Origin: G963708235 sp963708235 | GTDB lineage: Bacteria > Actinomycetota > Acidimicrobiia > Spongiisociales > UBA5794 | Assembly (NCBI GenBank): GCA_963708235.1 | Contig: OY970200.1 | Coordinates: 2,232,001 to 2,296,000, forward strand | Direction: 5' to 3' | Length of the DNA stretch: 64,000 nt | Shown: one piece after another, positions 48,779 to 57,449 of the stretch | Layout of the letters: each line of letters begins with the position of its first letter | Position numbering within the stretch: the first letter of the stretch is position 1 | The notes under the pieces: generated by a model | What the model saw: the letters and a program-made list of their open reading frames with translations, nothing else | Database searches by the model: none | Told to the model about the DNA's origin: nothing | Program-made: the position numbers and the translations under genes

Positions 48779-48812
48779 CGTCAGAGATCCCTGGGCGGAT
48801 CCGGTTCGATCC

Positions 48813-50900
48813 TCAGATCAAGCCGCAGAAGTAGGGACCGTAGACCACTTCCGGCGGCACCTCGGGGTCCCACTCGGCAGCATCCATGCCGACCGTCTCC
48901 GACCGTCCACTCCCCCCTCCACGAGGGGGTCGAGTCGTCGTGGTCGACCGATCCCGGTCACGGGGTCGCGTCGTGCTCGTCGGAGGCACCGTCGTCGTAG
49001 GAGCCACCGTCGTGGTCGTCGGGGGTAGCGTCGTGGTCGGGACCACGGTCGTGGTGGGCCACGTGGTGCTCGTCGGGAGTGTCGTCGTCGGTGTCGTCGT
49101 GGGTGGCGCCGTCGTCGTTGGAGCGGTCGTCGGCGGGATGGTCGTCGGACCTGTCTGACCCGGCGCAGGGATGCGACGGGGCGGCGGTGCCGGGGGCAGC
49201 GGCGGATTGACCGCAGCGAAGGTGGCGATGGTGGTCTTCTTCCCGCTTCCGGTGAGTTGGTAGGCGCTGGTGCCATCCTGGACCCGGATCACCGTGTCGT
49301 TGGACGCCCCCGTCAGATTGAAGTCGCTCTGCGTGAGCCCACACTCGACGAAGTCGTACATCCCGGCGTAGGCGGTGCTCTTGGTCTTGCCGTTGGTTCC
49401 GATCTCGTCGAACTGCACCTTGGCGAAGTCGCAGTGGGTGAAGCGCACCGGGGCCGACTGATCCCCGGTGTTGTTGTGGGGCAGGGGAACCAGTGTCCCC
49501 TTCCCGCCGGTCTTCACGTTGCTCCAGTGCTGGGTGTCGGTGGAACCGTCCGAGGCGGCACGACCCAGCGCATGCGAGTCGATGGAGGTGTTGTTCCCGA
49601 CGAGCGTCAGGTTCCGCCAGACGTACGAGTTGTTGTACGCCCCATGGATCACTCCGGCCTTCTTGTTGTGGTAGGCCTCGAACCCGTTGATCTGGTGCGG
49701 CATCGACCCGTTGTGCCAGACGAAGGCCCCACTCCCGTTGTGGTTGTGGGAGACGTTGTTCTGGAACGTCCAGGTCGCCTGGTCCTTGGCGGGCCAGATG
49801 AACCCGGCGTTGTTCATCCCCTTGCCCTGCAAACCGACCGCCACGGAGTTCACCACGGTGTTGCCCGTCCCGGCGCCGAGTTGGATCGAGGAGGAGGTGT
49901 GCTTGGCATAGGGGCTGGCGTGGGTGTAGGCGGCGACGATCCCGTCGTACAACACGTCGTGGGTGACGTTGCACTCCGGTACCGAACCGCACAGGGCGGC
50001 GGACGACTCGTCCCACCAGTAGGCCTCGGCGGTGGTTTCGTAGGCGATGGTGTCCCGGAATGTGATCCCGTGGGAGTGGTGGGGGACGTAGGCGTGGTTT
50101 GCAGCGTCCCTGATCACGACGCCTTCGATCAGCGAACTCCGCGACCCGTCCATCGAATGATGAAAGTGGAGACCGTACCGACCGGTGATGTTGGTCCCGG
50201 TTCGGGTGTCCCCTCCGTGGAGATCCGGCGAGACGTAACGGATCGTGGCAAATCGAATGGTCTGCGGCTGCGTCGACCGGATGAACACATGGGTCCGCCC
50301 CGAGGCGGTTCCCTGAATGGTGACGTTGCGGGTCAGGTTCAGAAGTTCCGATCGATACCCGCTGGAATGGGCGGCGGGGGTCGAGGTGACGGTGGGGAAT
50401 GAGGTGTAGTTCCCCACGGCCACCGGTGCGGCACGTACCTCGTCGCCGGTCCAGGCGGGGTCATAGGTATACGACCACGGGGTCTTCTCGGTGCCCTGGA
50501 TGTCGACGACGCCGTTGCCGAGAACCCACAGCCCGACGTCGGTGGCAACCGGCACCACCTGACCATCGACCGCACCGACGAACTTGCGGTTGTCGACCCC
50601 GGTGAAGGTCATGGTGTGGTGGATGGTCCGCTGGGCCGGTTTCATCTCCAACCGGCCTCTGACCTCGACGTTGCCGGAAACGGTGATCGCCGTCGACTTC
50701 GCCGGGTCGAAGACCCAGGTCTGACCGGCGGGTACGACGAAACCGTTGGGAAAATGTTCACCGTTGTTGATCACACGGTCGGCGGCGGCAGTCGCCCCGG
50801 GGGCGATCACCCCGATCTGGATGACCAATAGCTGGACGATCAACGCAACACCGATCAACAAGCGGACCGGTGCGCGCCCGGGTAACTCACGGGTAGCCAT
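48813..50900 (-). CDS. Secreted beta-helix protein resembling the CEMIP/TMEM2 (G8) family
   Basis: The 695-residue protein has a basic N-terminus and a signal sequence (LLIGVALIVQLLVIQIGVI). A G8-like strand region follows (WVFDPAKSTAITVSGNVEVR), then a long right-handed beta-helix. The core contains YGLHFHHSMDG and HAYVPHHSHGITFRDTIAYE with YWWDESS. I recognise this as close in pattern to the conserved HFH ... HG-x-HGI-x-x-x-D ... Y-x-x-E/D segment of CEMIP/TMEM2 hyaluronan-binding or cleaving proteins. A Thr/Pro-rich spacer of about 100 residues ends in a short tail with DAAEWDPEVPPEV. It should sit outside the cell, possibly wall-attached. GAGGAGG precedes ATG 50900. It is a paralogue of the gene at 61.0-62.8 kb. 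Confidence 0.8.
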   Translation of the reverse strand: MATRELPGRAPVRLLIGVALIVQLLVIQIGVIAPGATAAADRVINNGEHFPNGFVVPAGQTWVFDPAKSTAITVSGNVEVRGRLEMKPAQRTIHHTMTFTGVDNRKFVGAVDGQVVPVATDVGLWVLGNGVVDIQGTEKTPWSYTYDPAWTGDEVRAAPVAVGNYTSFPTVTSTPAAHSSGYRSELLNLTRNVTIQGTASGRTHVFIRSTQPQTIRFATIRYVSPDLHGGDTRTGTNITGRYGLHFHHSMDGSRSSLIEGVVIRDAANHAYVPHHSHGITFRDTIAYETTAEAYWWDESSAALCGSVPECNVTHDVLYDGIVAAYTHASPYAKHTSSSIQLGAGTGNTVVNSVAVGLQGKGMNNAGFIWPAKDQATWTFQNNVSHNHNGSGAFVWHNGSMPHQINGFEAYHNKKAGVIHGAYNNSYVWRNLTLVGNNTSIDSHALGRAASDGSTDTQHWSNVKTGGKGTLVPLPHNNTGDQSAPVRFTHCDFAKVQFDEIGTNGKTKSTAYAGMYDFVECGLTQSDFNLTGASNDTVIRVQDGTSAYQLTGSGKKTTIATFAAVNPPLPPAPPPRRIPAPGQTGPTTIPPTTAPTTTAPPTTTPTTTLPTSTTWPTTTVVPTTTLPPTTTTVAPTTTVPPTSTTRPRDRDRSTTTTRPPRGGGSGRSETVGMDAAEWDPEVPPEVVYGPYFCGLI

Positions 50901-51134
50901 GGGAGTGCCTCCTCAGACTTCAGTTGGGGGGATGCTGAACCGAGCAGCCGCGATGTCGAACCCTCTTCGCAGACTCGGTGCAGACCGGAGGAGACGGTCT
51001 GCCGGGCGCAACCGTAACGGCGCCATCGCAGTAATGCGACACCTTTCTGGAAACGGGACCACCGACCTACGGCGGTCCAGCCCCGTCCCGGAGCCCGTCG
51101 GCGGGGCGCCACGGAGCCGGTACAGTCGAACCCC

Positions 51135-52079
51135 ATGACCAGGTTCCTTGCCGATTTGGGTGGGTCGGACGGGCTCAGGGCGGCGCTCACGATTGCCGGC
51201 CTCGGCGTGGCACTCACCGCCCTGTTCGCCACAGCCATCCGTTCCTGGCGCCCGGTACCTCTCGGTGCCATACCGTTTGCCGGTGCCGGCGCCTGGGTGC
51301 TCTCCGAGCAGTTCCGGATGCCGGCCCCGGTGGTACTCGGGATCGCCGCACTGATGGTGGCGGCGGTGGTGGGTCGCAGTCTGTGGGAACGTCTTATCGC
51401 CGGTATCCCCGGGGCGTACGTGATCACCACGATGGGCGACTGGGGTGACGGCGTGCCGTTTCTGGCCCTTACCGTCGCCATCGCCACGGTGGCGGCGCTC
51501 GTGACCGATTTCGATGGTTACCGAGGTGACCACGCCACCACTGGCGACCGCCGGGGGCTGAGAACCGCCGGCACCGTGATGCTGGCTATGACCGTCTGCG
51601 GTCTCGTCATCACCGTCCCCGACACCGAGCGCGCCCTGGTGCTGCTCGGTGCGGTGGCACCGGTCGCCCTGCTCGGCCCACCGCTGCGCCTGGCACGTCT
51701 CGGTCCCGCGGGAGCAGCCGCCGTAGGGCTGGTCGCCTGGGTGGCGGGGTTGGCATGGTCGGCCCGACCGGGAGCCACCATCGGCGCCCTCGCCGCCTTC
51801 GGACTGTTTCTCGCCGAACCACTCGGACGCCACCTCGCCGCCCGCAGAGGACGGCGATCATCGATCTCGTTGCTGGTGGCCAGCGGACTGCCGGGCGAGA
51901 TCACCGTGATCGCGATTCACGGCACCCTGGTGATCGCCGGATCCCGCTTTGCCGGGCTGCTTCAGGGTGTGGCGGCCCCGCTCGGCGTAGCCGTGGCCAT
52001 ACTGGCCGTCGCCACCCTCGTGGCAGCCGCCCCGGCGCCGGTCACCTCCGATCAGGCCGACCCCGTGGCTCCTGAATAA
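51135..52079 (+). CDS. Polytopic membrane protein of unknown function
   Basis: The 314-residue protein has about eight predicted transmembrane helices. Examples are LTIAGLGVALTALFATAI near the start, VVLGIAALMVAAVVG, FLALTVAIATVAALVTDF, VMLAMTVCGLVITV, a pair around VALLGPPL/GLVAWVAGLAW, and a C-terminal VAVAILAVATLVAAA. The only polar loop of note is FDGYRGDHATTGDRRG. I do not recognise the family. TACAGT ends 8 bases before ATG 51135 (leaderless). It is divergent from the beta-helix gene. Confidence 0.78.
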   Translation: MTRFLADLGGSDGLRAALTIAGLGVALTALFATAIRSWRPVPLGAIPFAGAGAWVLSEQFRMPAPVVLGIAALMVAAVVGRSLWERLIAGIPGAYVITTMGDWGDGVPFLALTVAIATVAALVTDFDGYRGDHATTGDRRGLRTAGTVMLAMTVCGLVITVPDTERALVLLGAVAPVALLGPPLRLARLGPAGAAAVGLVAWVAGLAWSARPGATIGALAAFGLFLAEPLGRHLAARRGRRSSISLLVASGLPGEITVIAIHGTLVIAGSRFAGLLQGVAAPLGVAVAILAVATLVAAAPAPVTSDQADPVAPE

Positions 52080-52429
52080 CCGACCAAATGGACGGTGGGA
52101 CGTGGCGACACCGCTGCATCGCTCGAGACCGACCCGTGCCCGGGCAGTTGGTGACAGTCCGGGTAGCCAGACCTCGACGCCTCGCCCCTGGGTGGTCGAA
52201 CCGATCCCTGCTCGGCCGTCCCCGCCCCGGGGGCCGTAGCCGGGTACGTCTACGATCCACATCGGATGAAGTCTGCCCGCCATTCCGAGCCAGGGCGGTT
52301 CGAGCGGCCACCACTCGGGAACGCCGTCGGGTAGAGCGAGACCGACACCGGGGCCGGACGAACCTCGAAGTCCATGAAGTCTCCCTCGAAACGCATGCAA
52401 AGGGGGTGGTTCTTGTCGGAGGCGTTTGA
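52080..52429. other. Gap upstream of the HNH gene
   Basis: I see no confident gene. One minus-strand frame (52250-52396, 48 codons from an ATG, start MRFEGDFMDFEVRPAPVS) has coding-like third positions. It lacks a known domain and may be a fragment or chance. The right end carries the promoter and LexA site of the HNH gene. Confidence 0.4.
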
Positions 52430-52450
52430 TAATATCGAACGTATGTTCGA
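52430..52450 (+). promoter_or_regulatory. Leaderless promoter (TAATAT) with overlapping LexA/SOS box
   Basis: TAATAT at 52430-52435 lies 7 bases before ATG 52443. TCGAACGTATGTTCGA at 52435-52450 is a perfect match to the mycobacterial-type LexA site TCGAAC-N4-GTTCGA. It covers the transcription start and the start codon. A repressor bound here would block initiation directly, so induction after DNA damage is expected. Confidence 0.85.
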
Positions 52451-53630
52451 CACCTTTCAAGAGCAGGCAACGATCGATGAGATCGAGACCCAGGTGATCC
52501 GCTGGGAAACCTTCATCGCCCACGCCCGAGCCAAACAGACCGAACTCCTCCGCACCCTCGACACCGCACAGGTCGCTGCCGGAGACGGCGCCCGCAACCT
52601 CACCGACTGGACCGCGGCCCGCCTCGACGTCCGCCACGACACCGCCGCCGAACTCGTCCACGCCGCCCGCAGCCTCCCGGAACACCCGGCGGTCGGTGAT
52701 GCCCTCACCGCCGGGCGGATGACCCTCGACCGGGCCTCGGCAACGATGCGTCTCATCGCAGCCGGTGCCTCCCCCGAAGTCGTCGACCACAGCTTCGGGC
52801 TCGACCTCGCCGCCGTCCAACGTCTCGCCGCACGCCACCGCCGCATCACCCGCACCCACGAACGCGGGACGTTCGCCGATCGGTTCTGGGCCAGCCAACA
52901 CAGCTTCGACCACGGCCGCGCCCGGTTCTGGGGTGAGCTTCCCGGCTTCGAGATGGAACTGGTCGAAAAGGCACTCCAGGAACGCGCCGACGGCCTCCCC
53001 GCCACACCCGACGGATGTTCCGACCGGCGCCCCCAGCGGATGGCCGACGCCCTGGTAGCGATGAGCCTCGACACCATCGACCCCGTGACCTCCGACGCTC
53101 CCCCTGCAGACGAGATGCCCGACGGAACCGCCTACGACGGCCAATCCACCGACGGTGACGCAGGGCGTTCCCAGCGCAGGCCGCTCGTGACCGTCTTCGT
53201 CGACGCCGGCCTCGCCTCCGGCACCGGCGGCGAGGCCGGAGCTGAGATGGTTTTCGGTCCACGGGTGGGACCCGACCTCCTCGACGAGATCCTCTGCGGC
53301 GGTGCGGTCCAAGTGATCGGCGTCGAGGACGGTCGTCCGATCACCGTCACCGATGAGACCCAGGCCATCCCGCCTGCGATCCGACGCTTCATCGAGTGGC
53401 GAGACAGCGGATGCGCCATCGACGGATGCCGCAGCCGCTACCGCCTCCAACCCCACCACGTCCGACACCGTCGTCACGGCGGCGACAACGACCCGGACAA
53501 CCTCGAACTGCTGTGCTGGTTCCACCACCACGTCATGATCCACCGCCACGGCTTCCGTCTCGACCCCCACTCCCCACCCCGCCGCCGCAGGTTCCTCCGC
53601 AACCACCAACACGGACCCGCCCCACCCTGA
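52443..53630 (+). CDS. HNH endonuclease/DUF222 protein (13E12-repeat family), SOS-controlled
   Basis: The 395-residue protein has the DUF222 helical region (residues about 1-200, with NLTDWTAARLDVRHDTA). A variable acidic loop follows, then a VTVFVDAGLASG strand. The C-terminal HNH nuclease reads CAIDGCRSRYRLQPHHV, then HGGDNDPDNLELLCWFHHH with metal and catalytic histidines and paired cysteines. Such genes are often linked to mobile repeats (13E12) in actinobacteria and some are LexA-regulated in mycobacteria. ATG 52443 is fixed by the promoter geometry; the longer frame from 52374 would start inside the promoter. No flanking direct repeat is seen, so present mobility is unproven. Confidence 0.9.
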   Translation: MFDTFQEQATIDEIETQVIRWETFIAHARAKQTELLRTLDTAQVAAGDGARNLTDWTAARLDVRHDTAAELVHAARSLPEHPAVGDALTAGRMTLDRASATMRLIAAGASPEVVDHSFGLDLAAVQRLAARHRRITRTHERGTFADRFWASQHSFDHGRARFWGELPGFEMELVEKALQERADGLPATPDGCSDRRPQRMADALVAMSLDTIDPVTSDAPPADEMPDGTAYDGQSTDGDAGRSQRRPLVTVFVDAGLASGTGGEAGAEMVFGPRVGPDLLDEILCGGAVQVIGVEDGRPITVTDETQAIPPAIRRFIEWRDSGCAIDGCRSRYRLQPHHVRHRRHGGDNDPDNLELLCWFHHHVMIHRHGFRLDPHSPPRRRRFLRNHQHGPAPP

Positions 53631-54104
53631 CCGTTGGGGACCACCGGCCCGCACGCTGCTCCTCCACCGACGTTCCAGACCACCCTTCGACCTGACCAGA
53701 CCACCCTCAGCAACCTCTACCCCGCCGTAGAGGCGCAGCGCGCTGCGCCCTGGCGCCGCGTCCGCAGCGACCAGGCCTGCGGACCCACCGCCCGATGCCG
53801 CAATCCGAGGCCACCGCGCCCGCTCCAGGACCGTCGACCAGACGTACCACTGATCCGCGTCCTGTCCTGTCCTGTCCGGTCGAGCACCAGTTGTGCTCGC
53901 GCAGGCCGGGACTCGAGGTCTTCCGACGTCCCCCGAGGGGCGGGACAGGAGATCTGCATCGCCGACCAACGATCTTGGGGCCCGCGCCGTTGCTGCCGGC
54001 GTTGTGTATCCGGGGTCGGGGGCGGTCGGGTCGGGACGACACCGGCGAGGGAGCCGGGAGACGCGGCAGCCTGGTTTCTCCGGGTTCTGCCTAGGCTCGA
54101 CCTG
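53631..54104. other. Structured intergenic region with three consecutive hairpins
   Basis: No gene is seen. After the HNH gene come CCTCTAC/GTAGAGG (53714-53733), an 18-base perfect palindrome GGCGCAGCGCGCTGCGCC (53732-53749), and GTCCGCAG/CTGCGGAC (53760-53784). A CTGTC-type microrepeat follows near 53,861. The first hairpin may terminate the HNH transcript. Confidence 0.6.
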
Positions 54105-55532
54105 GTGAAGAGCGATCAACCACCACGGACGAACGTCGATCGGGTTCAGCGGGCGAGACGGCGCGGGCGCAGCTGGACGGTTGTACCAGGAGTCGTCGCC
54201 GTGGCCCTCGCCGTCACCCTCGCCGGTGCACCGTCTGCTCTGGGGCAGGCCGGCCGTGGCGACCGGAATTGCGATCTCAGCTCGACCGGGTCCACTCCGC
54301 TGATCGATCTCGGGACCGAGCAGTACCAGGGTGCGACCGGTGGTCTCTATCCGAACAGCAGCAACAGCATTCCCGATGCACACCTCGCCGTCGGCCTCCG
54401 CCGGGCACAGGCCATCACCCCGCTCGACGCCGATGGCAACCCCGATCCGGCGGGGACCATCGGTTTCGCCTCGATCGGTATGTCCAACACCTATCGGGAG
54501 TTCGGCGAATTTGCCCGGACCATCTCTTCGAGGTCCGGAGTGGATTCATCGGTCACCCTGGTGAACGGCGCCCAGGGCGGCCAGGACCTCAGCCAGTGGA
54601 TGGAAGGCAGGGACCGACCATGGGAGGGCCTCGACTCGGCGCTCGCCGATGCGGGGGTGTCCCGCCGCCAGGTGCAGGTGGTGTGGATCAAACTCACCGA
54701 CCGACCCGCCGCAGACCTTCCTTTTCCTGACACCGCCCTGTCGTACCGGGACAAGATGACCGAACTCGTCGGCCAGCTCCAGGACTTCCTGCCCAACCTC
54801 CAGATCGCCTATCTGTCGAGCCGGGTGTACGGCGGGTACAACAACACCACATCCCCCAGTCCGGAGCCCTTGGCCTACGAGGAGGGCTTCGGGGTCAAGT
54901 GGCTCATCGAGCGGCAGATGAACGGTGATCCTGCGCTCGCTGCCGACCCGGACTCGGCAGTCGTCGCCCCCTGGCTCACCTGGGGACCATATCTGTGGGC
55001 CGACGGCACCACCGCCCGATCCGACGGTCTGAGCTGGGAGTGCCGCAACTTCCGCGGCGATGGAGTCCACCCCGAGAGCAGCGGAAACGAGAAGGTGGCC
55101 GACCTCCTCGCCGACTTCCTCGAATCCGAGCCGACCGCTGCCTGGATGTGGCAGGACCGGGTCCTTCCGGATCCGCCCGCCGACCCCGCAGCGATGGCGC
55201 CACCGTCGACGATCGCCGGCGACGATCCTGCCCCCGAAGCCGACGCCGGCTCGGCAGAAACGACCACCACCAGCATCGCCGAACCCCCGCCGTCCACGGA
55301 GACCACCACCGCCTCGAACTCCGGAACCGGCGACACCACTCCCCCGGACACGTCGTCCCCGCCGACAGGTTCGGATACCCCGGCGTCGACCGAGGTCCCG
55401 GTGGCGGGTGAAGACCAGAGCGGCTCCGGGAACGGAAACGACCCGCCCCCATGGGCATGGATGTTGCTCGGCGCCGGGTTTGCGCTCGCCGTCGGATCCG
55501 GCGTCATATGGGTGCGTTCGAAACGATCGTGA
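54105..55532 (+). CDS. Secreted SGNH-hydrolase-like protein with C-terminal membrane anchor
   Basis: The 475-residue product has a signal peptide (WTVVPGVVAVALAVTLAGAPSALG). The catalytic domain has a possible block I GFASIGMSNTYREF and block V DGVHPESSGNEKVADLL, the serine and DxxH of SGNH esterases. A central VWIKLTDRPAADLPFPDT is followed by a Ser/Thr/Pro-rich stalk and one C-terminal helix (WAWMLLGAGFALAVGSGVIW) with a basic end. It would be an extracellular esterase held to the membrane. The GTG at 54105 follows TAGGCT by 7 bases, a leaderless start. The Gly of block I is shifted compared with classical GDSL, so enzymatic activity is likely but unproven. Confidence 0.75.
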   Translation: MKSDQPPRTNVDRVQRARRRGRSWTVVPGVVAVALAVTLAGAPSALGQAGRGDRNCDLSSTGSTPLIDLGTEQYQGATGGLYPNSSNSIPDAHLAVGLRRAQAITPLDADGNPDPAGTIGFASIGMSNTYREFGEFARTISSRSGVDSSVTLVNGAQGGQDLSQWMEGRDRPWEGLDSALADAGVSRRQVQVVWIKLTDRPAADLPFPDTALSYRDKMTELVGQLQDFLPNLQIAYLSSRVYGGYNNTTSPSPEPLAYEEGFGVKWLIERQMNGDPALAADPDSAVVAPWLTWGPYLWADGTTARSDGLSWECRNFRGDGVHPESSGNEKVADLLADFLESEPTAAWMWQDRVLPDPPADPAAMAPPSTIAGDDPAPEADAGSAETTTTSIAEPPPSTETTTASNSGTGDTTPPDTSSPPTGSDTPASTEVPVAGEDQSGSGNGNDPPPWAWMLLGAGFALAVGSGVIWVRSKRS

Positions 55533-55575
55533 CCGTTGCGGGCTGAGATTGAGTCCGCCGACCCACGCCCTCATG

Positions 55576-55605
55576 TTGACCTATGTACACCGGTCTGTCT
55601 ACGTT
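55576..55605 (+). promoter_or_regulatory. Candidate promoter of the halogenase-carrier genes
   Basis: TTGACC (55576-55581) and TACGTT (55600-55605) are separated by 18 bases, matching the -35 and TANNNT -10 of a main-sigma promoter. It lies about 100 bases before the halogenase start, leaving a leader of about 93 bases that could carry regulation. Confidence 0.55.
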
Positions 55606-55705
55606 ACCGAGTGGCTGGGAACCGACATCGGTCGGTGCCTGAAATGGGTCGTGTGCGGACCCACTCCGCATCGCACCCGCCAACACACAGAGGGGGACAC
55701 AACTC

Positions 55706-56974
55706 GTGTCAGACGTCATCATCATCGGTGGAGGCCCCGCCGGGTCAGTGCTCGGGAGCTACCTCTCGCTCGCCGGCATCAGCAACACGATTCTCGAGAA
55801 GGCGATGCACCCGCGTCCACACGTCGGCGAATCCCTCGTCACCTCGACGACGCGGGCCTTCAAGGACATCGGGTTCCTCCCCACCATGGAGCAGAACGCC
55901 TTTCCGCGGAAGTACGGCGCATCGTGGCATCCGACCCGGGCCCGGGGCGCGTTCGACATCGAGTTCGCCGAATACCCCCAGAAGGGGATCGACCAGGACT
56001 ACACGTACCACGTGGACCGCAGCAAGCTCGACCATCTGCTGTTGCAGCACGCCAAGGATCTGGGCTCGAAAGTCATCCAGGGTGTCGAAGTTCGTGAGGT
56101 CCTGTTCAACGACGAGGACGAAGCCACCGGCGTCCGGGTGCTCGTGGACGGCGTCAGCGTGGAGCTTCCGGCCAAGATGGTGGTCGATGCCAGCGGTCGC
56201 AACACCGTGCTCGGTCAGCAGCGCCGCCTCCGCATCAAGGACCCGATCTTCAACCAATTTGCGGTGTACAACTGGTTCGAGAACCTCGACCGCGGTCAGG
56301 ACACCAACGCCGACTTCATCCACATCTACTTCCTCCCCGTCGAACGGGGGTGGTGCTGGCAGATTCCGATCACCGACACCATCACCTCGGTGGGCGTCGT
56401 CGCCGAAGCCGGGATCTTCAAGCAGTCCCGGCAGCGGATGGAGGAGTACTTCTTCGAGCATGTGAACCTGAGCCCGGACCTGGGAGCAGCCATGGCGGCC
56501 GCCAAGCCCGTCAAGGAGTTCAAGTCCGAGGCCGAATACAGCTACATGATGTCGGAGTTCGTCGGGAACCGCTGGATGCTGGTCGGGGACGCCGCCCGTT
56601 TCGTCGACCCCATCTTCTCGTCGGGGGTCTCGATCGCCTGTGAGAGCGCCAAGTTCGCCTCCGAGCACATCCGGACCGCTTTCGAGACCGGAGACTTCTC
56701 GCGAGAGGCCTTCATGCCCTACGAGACCCGACTCCGATCCGGTGTCGGGATCTGGTACGAGTTCATCCGCTTGTACTACAAGCTGATGCATCTCTTCACC
56801 CATTTCATCTCCAACGAAGAACACCGCCTGCAGATCCTTCAGTTGCTCCAGGGCGAGGTCTACGACCGTGCCAACGCCCCGGTGTTGGATGCGATGCGGG
56901 AAGTGATCAGGACGGTCGAGGAGACTCCCGGACACCTGTGGGCGCCCTACCTGACCGACATCCCGATCGACTGA
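55706..56974 (+). CDS. Flavin-dependent halogenase (carrier-protein-substrate type)
   Basis: This reduced-flavin enzyme makes HOCl/HOBr equivalents and halogenates an activated ring, typically while it is bound to a carrier protein. The 422 residues show the FAD motif VIIIGGGPAGSVLGSYL, HVGESLV, the conserved lysine region FPRKYGASWH (Lys69, position of the catalytic lysine), WCWQIP (216-221, the WxWxIP motif that bars monooxygenase activity), and GDAARFVDPIFSSGV (the F..P..S.G motif, residues 299-307). The start ATG 55706 has AGAGGGGGAC upstream. The carrier protein gene follows by 56 bases. It differs from geranylgeranyl reductases, which lack WxWxIP. Whether chlorine or bromine is used cannot be read. 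Confidence 0.85.
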   Translation: MSDVIIIGGGPAGSVLGSYLSLAGISNTILEKAMHPRPHVGESLVTSTTRAFKDIGFLPTMEQNAFPRKYGASWHPTRARGAFDIEFAEYPQKGIDQDYTYHVDRSKLDHLLLQHAKDLGSKVIQGVEVREVLFNDEDEATGVRVLVDGVSVELPAKMVVDASGRNTVLGQQRRLRIKDPIFNQFAVYNWFENLDRGQDTNADFIHIYFLPVERGWCWQIPITDTITSVGVVAEAGIFKQSRQRMEEYFFEHVNLSPDLGAAMAAAKPVKEFKSEAEYSYMMSEFVGNRWMLVGDAARFVDPIFSSGVSIACESAKFASEHIRTAFETGDFSREAFMPYETRLRSGVGIWYEFIRLYYKLMHLFTHFISNEEHRLQILQLLQGEVYDRANAPVLDAMREVIRTVEETPGHLWAPYLTDIPID

Positions 56975-57030
56975 CCCACCTCCGATTAGCCGACCCGACT
57001 GACTGCCGACCAGACGAGGAGCACGCCGCC

Positions 57031-57279
57031 ATGGCCGACACGATGACCACGATCAAGGATTTCGTGATCGAGGAGTTCATCCCCGACGACGACATCGACC
57101 TCGACGAGACCACCAACCTGCTCGAGGAGGAGATCGTGGACTCGCTGGGGATCTTCACCCTGGTGTCATTCATCGAGAAGACCTTCAATGTCAGCGTCGA
57201 TGCGGCCGAGGTCAACCTCGGGAACTTCGAGACCCTGCAAACCATCACCAACCTCGTGGAGAGCAAGCGCACCGGGTAA
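57031..57279 (+). CDS. Stand-alone acyl/peptidyl carrier protein
   Basis: The 82-residue acidic protein begins MADTMTTIKDFVIEEF and has the phosphopantetheine site Ser38 in LEEEIVDSLGIFTLVSFIE. The DSLG-(I)-x-x-LVSFIE form is the one I associate with PltL-like prolyl carriers and stand-alone NRPS carriers, more than with primary fatty-acid ACPs. It would hold a prolyl or pyrrolyl thioester for the dehydrogenase and the halogenase. GAGGAGCAC precedes ATG 57031. No phosphopantetheinyl transferase is in the window. Confidence 0.9.
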   Translation: MADTMTTIKDFVIEEFIPDDDIDLDETTNLLEEEIVDSLGIFTLVSFIEKTFNVSVDAAEVNLGNFETLQTITNLVESKRTG

Positions 57280-57449
57280 CTGTTGCCGTAGGTCGCGGGG
57301 AGCCAACAGCGTGCGGCCTGGACGCGCTCCCTCTCCGCTCCCGTCTTTCTTCTCCGCCGGATGGCGTGGGTCGGCGATCATCGGGCATCCCGCTTGATCC
57401 GCCACCTTGCCGGGTAGGGTCGTCGGACCAACAGCGAAGGGGAACGTAC

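Noticed and set aside
48886..49158. Val/Gly-rich plus-strand frame
   Set aside because: It is the complement of the Thr/Pro-coding stalk of the beta-helix gene; low complexity, no start site.
52374..53630. Integrating mobile element around the HNH/DUF222 gene
   Set aside because: No transposase, integrase, terminal inverted repeats or target duplication could be seen; the family link to 13E12 repeats alone is not enough.
55706..56974. Geranylgeranyl reductase identity for the halogenase
   Set aside because: The fold is shared, but WCWQIP and the F..P..S.G motif together with the carrier protein gene point to a halogenase.
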